DNA of 64,000 nucleotides, from positions 6,138,001 to 6,202,000 of the forward strand of contig NZ_CP134609.1 in assembly GCF_031844705.1 (NCBI RefSeq), read 5' to 3'. The position numbers were made by a program, and so were the translations under genes. Below, in pieces: positions 60,799 through 64,000 of this stretch; the first letter of the stretch is position 1; every line of letters begins with the position of its first letter. A model generated the notes under the pieces. The model saw only the letters and a list, made by a program, of their open reading frames with translations, made no database searches and had not been told where the DNA came from. Source of the DNA: Streptomyces sp. ITFR-16 (lineage in GTDB: Bacteria > Actinomycetota > Actinomycetes > Streptomycetales > Streptomycetaceae).

Positions 60799-61659
60799 AT
60801 GACGTCTGCGCCGAATCCGTCCCCCTCCACCGTGCGCCACTTCTACGACGACCTGGCCGCGGACTACGACCTCATGTACGCGGACTGGCAGGCGAGCATC
60901 GAGCGCCAGGCGGCCGCGCTCTCCACCCTGATCGACGCGGCACTGCCGGCCGACGGCCCCCTGGCGTACGACGTGCTGGACTGCGCCTGCGGCATCGGGA
61001 CCCAGGCCCTGGGACTGGCCGCGCTGGGTCACCGGGTCACCGGTACGGATCTGAGCCCCGTCGCGGCGGACCGGGCCGCCAAGGAGGCGGCGGAGCGGGG
61101 GCTGAGCCTGCGCACCACGGCCGCCGACATGAGGGAGCTGCCGTTCCTCGACAGCTCGTTCGACGTGGTCGTGTGCGCCGACAACTCCCTGCCCCATCTG
61201 CTCACCCCGCAGGCGGTGCTGGCCGCGCTCGGCGAGATGCGCAGGGTGCTGCGGCCCGGCGGGGTCCTGCTGCTGTCCACCCGGCCGTACGACCGGCTGC
61301 GCCGCGAACGGCCCGCGTCCACGCAGCCCCAGGTCCGGGAGGACGCCGACGGGCGGGTGGTCACCTTCCAGCTGTGGCACTGGCGGCCGGACGGCGAGCG
61401 CTACGACCTGGAGCACTTCCAGCTGCTGCCCGGCGCGCCGGCGGCCGGGAGCACGGACGGGGAGGCGGGATGGGGCGTGCGTACACGCCGTACCTCGTAC
61501 TGGGCGCTGTCCCAGGCGCAGATCGTCGAATTCGCCACCCGGGCCGGGCTGCGGGAGCCGGTGTGGCACGAGCCGGACGAGTCGGGCTTCTTCCAGCCCG
61601 TCCTGGTGGCGAGGCGCCCGGAGCCGGTCGCTAAGGTGACCGGCCATGAGCACCTTTGA
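60799..61659 (+). CDS. Class I SAM-dependent methyltransferase
   Basis: A 286-residue methyltransferase. Motif I is VLDCACGIGTQALGLAALG, followed by VTGTDLSPVAADRA and FDVVVCADNSLPHLL, which is reminiscent of glycine/sarcosine N-methyltransferase-type enzymes. The N-terminus VRHFYDDLAADYDLMYADWQ is characteristic. Its 3' end overlaps the following cupin gene by 14 bp, so co-translation is likely. Substrate unknown. Confidence 0.93.
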   Translation: MTSAPNPSPSTVRHFYDDLAADYDLMYADWQASIERQAAALSTLIDAALPADGPLAYDVLDCACGIGTQALGLAALGHRVTGTDLSPVAADRAAKEAAERGLSLRTTAADMRELPFLDSSFDVVVCADNSLPHLLTPQAVLAALGEMRRVLRPGGVLLLSTRPYDRLRRERPASTQPQVREDADGRVVTFQLWHWRPDGERYDLEHFQLLPGAPAAGSTDGEAGWGVRTRRTSYWALSQAQIVEFATRAGLREPVWHEPDESGFFQPVLVARRPEPVAKVTGHEHL

Positions 61660-62008
61660 TCAGTCCTCCCCCTCCTTCTCCGTGCACATCCCGGACGCCG
61701 TGCTGGAACCGGAACCGCTCGATCCGGCGCAGATCGTCTCCGGCGAGCCCGAGGTCACCGGCAAGGTGCTGTGGGAGTCGGCCGACGGCAAGCAGCTGCG
61801 CGGGATCTGGCAGATCACGCCGGGCGTGGTCACGGACACCGAGGCCAACGAGCTGTTCGTGGTCGTCAGCGGGCGCGCGACCGTGGCGGTCGAGGGCGGC
61901 GCCACGCTGGAGATCGGACCCGGCGACGCGTGCGTGCTGCGCGAGGGCGACCGTACGACGTGGACCGTGCACGAGACGCTGCGCAAGGCGTACCACATCA
62001 CCCTCTGA
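61646..62008 (+). CDS. Small cupin-domain protein
   Basis: A 120-residue single-domain cupin: GIWQITPGVVTDTEANELFVVVSGRATVAVEGG with a later GPGDACVLREGDRTTWTVHETLRKAYHI. The usual HxH of cupin motif 1 is replaced by TEANE, with glutamate retained, so the metal site is reduced. It overlaps the methyltransferase gene by 14 bp. The function is unknown. Confidence 0.87.
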   Translation: MSTFDQSSPSFSVHIPDAVLEPEPLDPAQIVSGEPEVTGKVLWESADGKQLRGIWQITPGVVTDTEANELFVVVSGRATVAVEGGATLEIGPGDACVLREGDRTTWTVHETLRKAYHITL

Positions 62009-62037
62009 ACCGCCCCGGAGCGGTCCGCGGCCCCGGG

Positions 62038-62580
62038 TCAGAACAGCGGCTGGGGCAGCACGCCCTCCAGCGCCAGCAGCCGCCTCTTGGTCTCCAGTCC
62101 GCCGCCGAAGCCGCCGAGGCCCCCGTCGCTCTCCACCACCCGGTGACAGGGCACCACGACGGGCAGCGGATTGGAGCCCATCGCCGTACCCACCGCCTGG
62201 GCCGCACCCGGCCGGCCGACCCGGTCGGCGAGGTCCCCGTACCCGGCGACCGCCCCGTACGGCACCCCCGACGCCAGCTCGCGCAGCACCTGGCGGTTGA
62301 AGCCGCCCGTCAGGGACCAGTCCAGGTCGAGCGAGAACTCCCGCAGCGTGCCCGCGAAGTACGCCGCGAGCTGGCGTATCGGCTCGGCGAGCCGGGCGGA
62401 GCCGGGGGACGTGACCGGCTCCGCACCGAGCCGGCCGCCCAGCCGGTCCAGCGCCTTGTCCCGCACCTCGGGGCGGGCGTGGAAGACCACGTTCACCAGC
62501 CCGGCATCCGTCGCGGCCAGCAGGAGCGGGCCGATGTCGCTCTCGACGACGGCCCACTCGACGACCCCGTTGCTGTTCAT
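62038..62580 (-). CDS. ogt: Methylated-DNA--protein-cysteine S-methyltransferase
   Basis: A suicide DNA-repair protein of 180 residues that transfers O6-alkyl groups from guanine to its own cysteine. The active-site motif VVVPCHRVV (cysteine near residue 141) is present, along with the DNA-binding NRQVLRELASGVPYGAVAGYGDLA region and the conserved GGLGGFGGGLETKRRLLALEG. It lacks the Ada N-terminal metal-binding domain, so it is the Ogt type. The start is ATG 62580. Confidence 0.96.
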   Translation of the reverse strand: MNSNGVVEWAVVESDIGPLLLAATDAGLVNVVFHARPEVRDKALDRLGGRLGAEPVTSPGSARLAEPIRQLAAYFAGTLREFSLDLDWSLTGGFNRQVLRELASGVPYGAVAGYGDLADRVGRPGAAQAVGTAMGSNPLPVVVPCHRVVESDGGLGGFGGGLETKRRLLALEGVLPQPLF

Positions 62581-62651
62581 GGCACCCACCGTACGACCGG
62601 CCACTGACAACGGGCTTCCGCGGCCGGTCCCGGTGCCGTCCCCGGGGCGGG

Positions 62652-63644
62652 TCAGGCGCCCGTGCGGCCGCCCGTGGCCGCGCGCACCACATCCGGGGTG
62701 TTGGTGATGATGCCGTCCACACCCAGCCCGTTCACCCGGAGGGCGTGCTCCGCGTCGTCGACCGTCCAGGTGTTCACCTCCAGCGGCTTGTCGTGCGGCC
62801 CCTTCAGGGCGTGCACGGCCGCCACGTAGTCGCCGGAGACCGAGGTGTACGTCGGGTTGATCTGGTCGGCGAACGCGGCGTACGCGGGCAGGTCGGCGAC
62901 GGCAGGGTTGCCCAGGAAGCCCGTGGTCACGTCCGGGCGCAGCGCGTGCACCGTACGCACGCTGTCGGCGCCGAAGCTCTGGATCACCAGGCGGTTGCCG
63001 GTGTGGGCACGGTCGAGCCACCCCTCCTGGCCGAGGACCCGCAGGGTCGCCCGCTCGATCCCCGGGTAGATCTCGGGGCTCTTGATCTCCAGCAGCAGAT
63101 TCTGGCCGTTGCGCCCGATCCGGTCCAGGTACTGCCGCAGTGTGGGCACCCGGACGCCCGTGAACCGGGGGCCGAACCAGCTGCCCGCGTCCAGCCGGGC
63201 GATCTCGGCGGCCGTGAAGTCCTTGACCGCCCAGGGAGCGCGGTCCGGGAAGACCTCCTCGGCGTTCGTCGTCCGCTTCAGGTCGGTGTCGTGGATGACA
63301 ACCAGCTCGCCGTCCTTGGTGAGCTGGACATCGTTCTCGACCCAGTCGAAGCCGAGGACGTCCGCCTTGTCCACGGCGGCGAGGGTGTTCTCGGGCGCGT
63401 AGGCGGACGCGCCCCGGTGGGCGAAGATCCGCGGGACGCCGGTCGCGACGGGCTCCGGGCCGTTCTCCGGCCGGGCCCCGGTGCCGGGGGTCGTGGGGTG
63501 TGCGGCGGGGAGTGCGTGGGTCACGGGCGCGGTGCGCCCGGTGGGGGTGGTGTCCGTGACGGGTGCGGCGGTCGACATCAGGAAGGTGCCGGCGCCCAGC
63601 AGGGCGGCGGCAGCGACGGAGGCAGTTGCGGTGCCTGCGTACAC
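62652..63644 (-). CDS. Secreted glycerophosphodiester phosphodiesterase
   Basis: A 330-residue secreted enzyme of the GDPD family, which hydrolyses glycerophosphodiesters to glycerol 3-phosphate and an alcohol. After the signal peptide (about 1-26) and a Pro/Thr/Ala-rich stretch, the catalytic HRGASAYAPENTLAA contains the first histidine and metal-site Glu. VENDVQLTKDGELVVIHDTDL carries the second histidine, and LLLEIKSPEIYPGIE a further glutamate. GTG 63644 is chosen because AAGGAG lies upstream. Confidence 0.95.
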   Translation of the reverse strand: MYAGTATASVAAAALLGAGTFLMSTAAPVTDTTPTGRTAPVTHALPAAHPTTPGTGARPENGPEPVATGVPRIFAHRGASAYAPENTLAAVDKADVLGFDWVENDVQLTKDGELVVIHDTDLKRTTNAEEVFPDRAPWAVKDFTAAEIARLDAGSWFGPRFTGVRVPTLRQYLDRIGRNGQNLLLEIKSPEIYPGIERATLRVLGQEGWLDRAHTGNRLVIQSFGADSVRTVHALRPDVTTGFLGNPAVADLPAYAAFADQINPTYTSVSGDYVAAVHALKGPHDKPLEVNTWTVDDAEHALRVNGLGVDGIITNTPDVVRAATGGRTGA

Positions 63645-63856
63645 GTGGACTCCTTGCGTCAGAGTTGCGGACGGCCCGAGCGTCCCAGCCGGCCCCGAAC
63701 GGGGGACGGGCGAAGGATGGCCACTGCGTGAACGCACCCCGGGGAGCTGGTCACGGGCCGATTCCCCTGTCGATAAAATGCAGCTCTTCTGTTTGTTTGC
63801 CGGGCCCCGCGCCATAGGGTCGTCCGAACCCGGGCTACTGCGAAGGGCGTACGAAG

Positions 63857-64000
63857 ATGCAGGGCACAGTCCACGGCTTCAGCTATGGAGCGGTGACTCC
63901 GGCGGTGGCATTCGTGATGGCGTGTCTCGGCGCGGCACTGGGCCTGCGCTGCACCACCCGGTCGCTGCGGACCGAGCGCTCCTTCAAGGCCGGCTGGCTG
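63857..64000 (+). CDS. Unidentified membrane protein, N-terminus only (possible MHYT sensor)
   Basis: The first 48 codons run to the window edge. The sequence MQGTVHGFSYGAVTPAVAF is followed by VMACLGAALGLRCTTRSL, one clear membrane helix. I recall MHYT-domain signalling proteins in Streptomyces starting similarly (a short FxYG...TP stretch before the first helix), but the MHYT motif itself would lie beyond the window. GAAGGG lies upstream. Confidence 0.6.
   Translation, partial: MQGTVHGFSYGAVTPAVAFVMACLGAALGLRCTTRSLRTERSFKAGWL

Noticed and set aside
1..64000. CRISPR arrays, IS elements, prophage genes, rRNA operons
   Set aside because: No repeats with regular spacers, no transposase or integrase domains, and no rRNA sequence were seen.

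Overview
The window is a stretch of high-GC actinobacterial chromosome, almost certainly Streptomyces. Nearly every real gene has G or C at third codon positions, GTG starts are frequent, and there are Tat and lipobox signal peptides and typical Streptomyces families (DUF4184, DUF3068 with its small partner, DUF6343, DUF3574, SIMPL, SNF2 plus SWIM pair). From memory, the order pyk - tRNA - pdtaR-type regulator - livFGMHK - polA - rpsA - coaE is the conserved core arrangement of Streptomyces chromosomes. I see no prophage, IS element, rRNA operon or CRISPR array.

Layout. 1-2.4 kb: end of a phthalate-type oxygenase system (reductase C-terminus, a small HTH-like protein, a Rieske oxygenase) and a convergent MarR regulator. 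2.5-8.2 kb: aminopeptidase N, then a translationally coupled decarboxylase / amine N-hydroxylase pair resembling desA-desB of desferrioxamine synthesis but without desC and desD. 8.2-12.6 kb: Tat-exported 5'-nucleotidase, SIMPL protein, pyruvate kinase, and a minus-strand tRNA with a CAA anticodon but a short variable region. 12.7-19.1 kb: ANTAR response regulator and a complete minus-strand branched-chain amino-acid ABC transporter (livK-H-M-G-F). 19.7-25.4 kb: thioesterase, FdhF/YdeP-type molybdopterin oxidoreductase, DNA polymerase I. 25.5-34.8 kb: envelope genes (DUF4184 membrane protein, secreted lytic transglycosylase, a 45-residue membrane peptide, DUF3068 protein), HrpB helicase, a methyltransferase, and rpsA with a clear housekeeping promoter. 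34.9-46.9 kb: secreted beta-helix protein, Tat-exported flavin amine oxidase, PAC2 protein, CoaE, TPR protein, then a minus-strand run of secreted enzymes (tyrosine phosphatase, 663-residue putative hydrolase, SGNH hydrolase) opposite a PucR-type regulator, a methyltransferase and DoxX. 47-56 kb: a lipoprotein, a truncated slipin ending in a dispersed repeat, an SNF2 helicase overlapping a SWIM protein, small proteins, a C39-like peptidase, and an alanine-type aminotransferase divergent from an HxlR regulator with tandem operators. 56.4-64 kb: cupins, a small NTF2-like protein, a nucleotidyltransferase, a uridine-kinase-like protein without a P-loop, pseudouridine catabolism (psuG-psuK), a methyltransferase, O6-alkylguanine methyltransferase, a glycerophosphodiesterase, and the first 48 codons of an unidentified membrane protein.

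Working together: LivK captures branched-chain amino acids for LivHM, energised by LivGF. PsuG and PsuK degrade pseudouridine. The decarboxylase and N-hydroxylase together would convert lysine to an N-hydroxy-diamine. The points I would look at first are that orphan pair, the class I-like tRNA with a leucine anticodon, the slipin cut short at a repeat, the two-site HxlR operator over an apparently leaderless promoter, and the degenerate uridine kinase.
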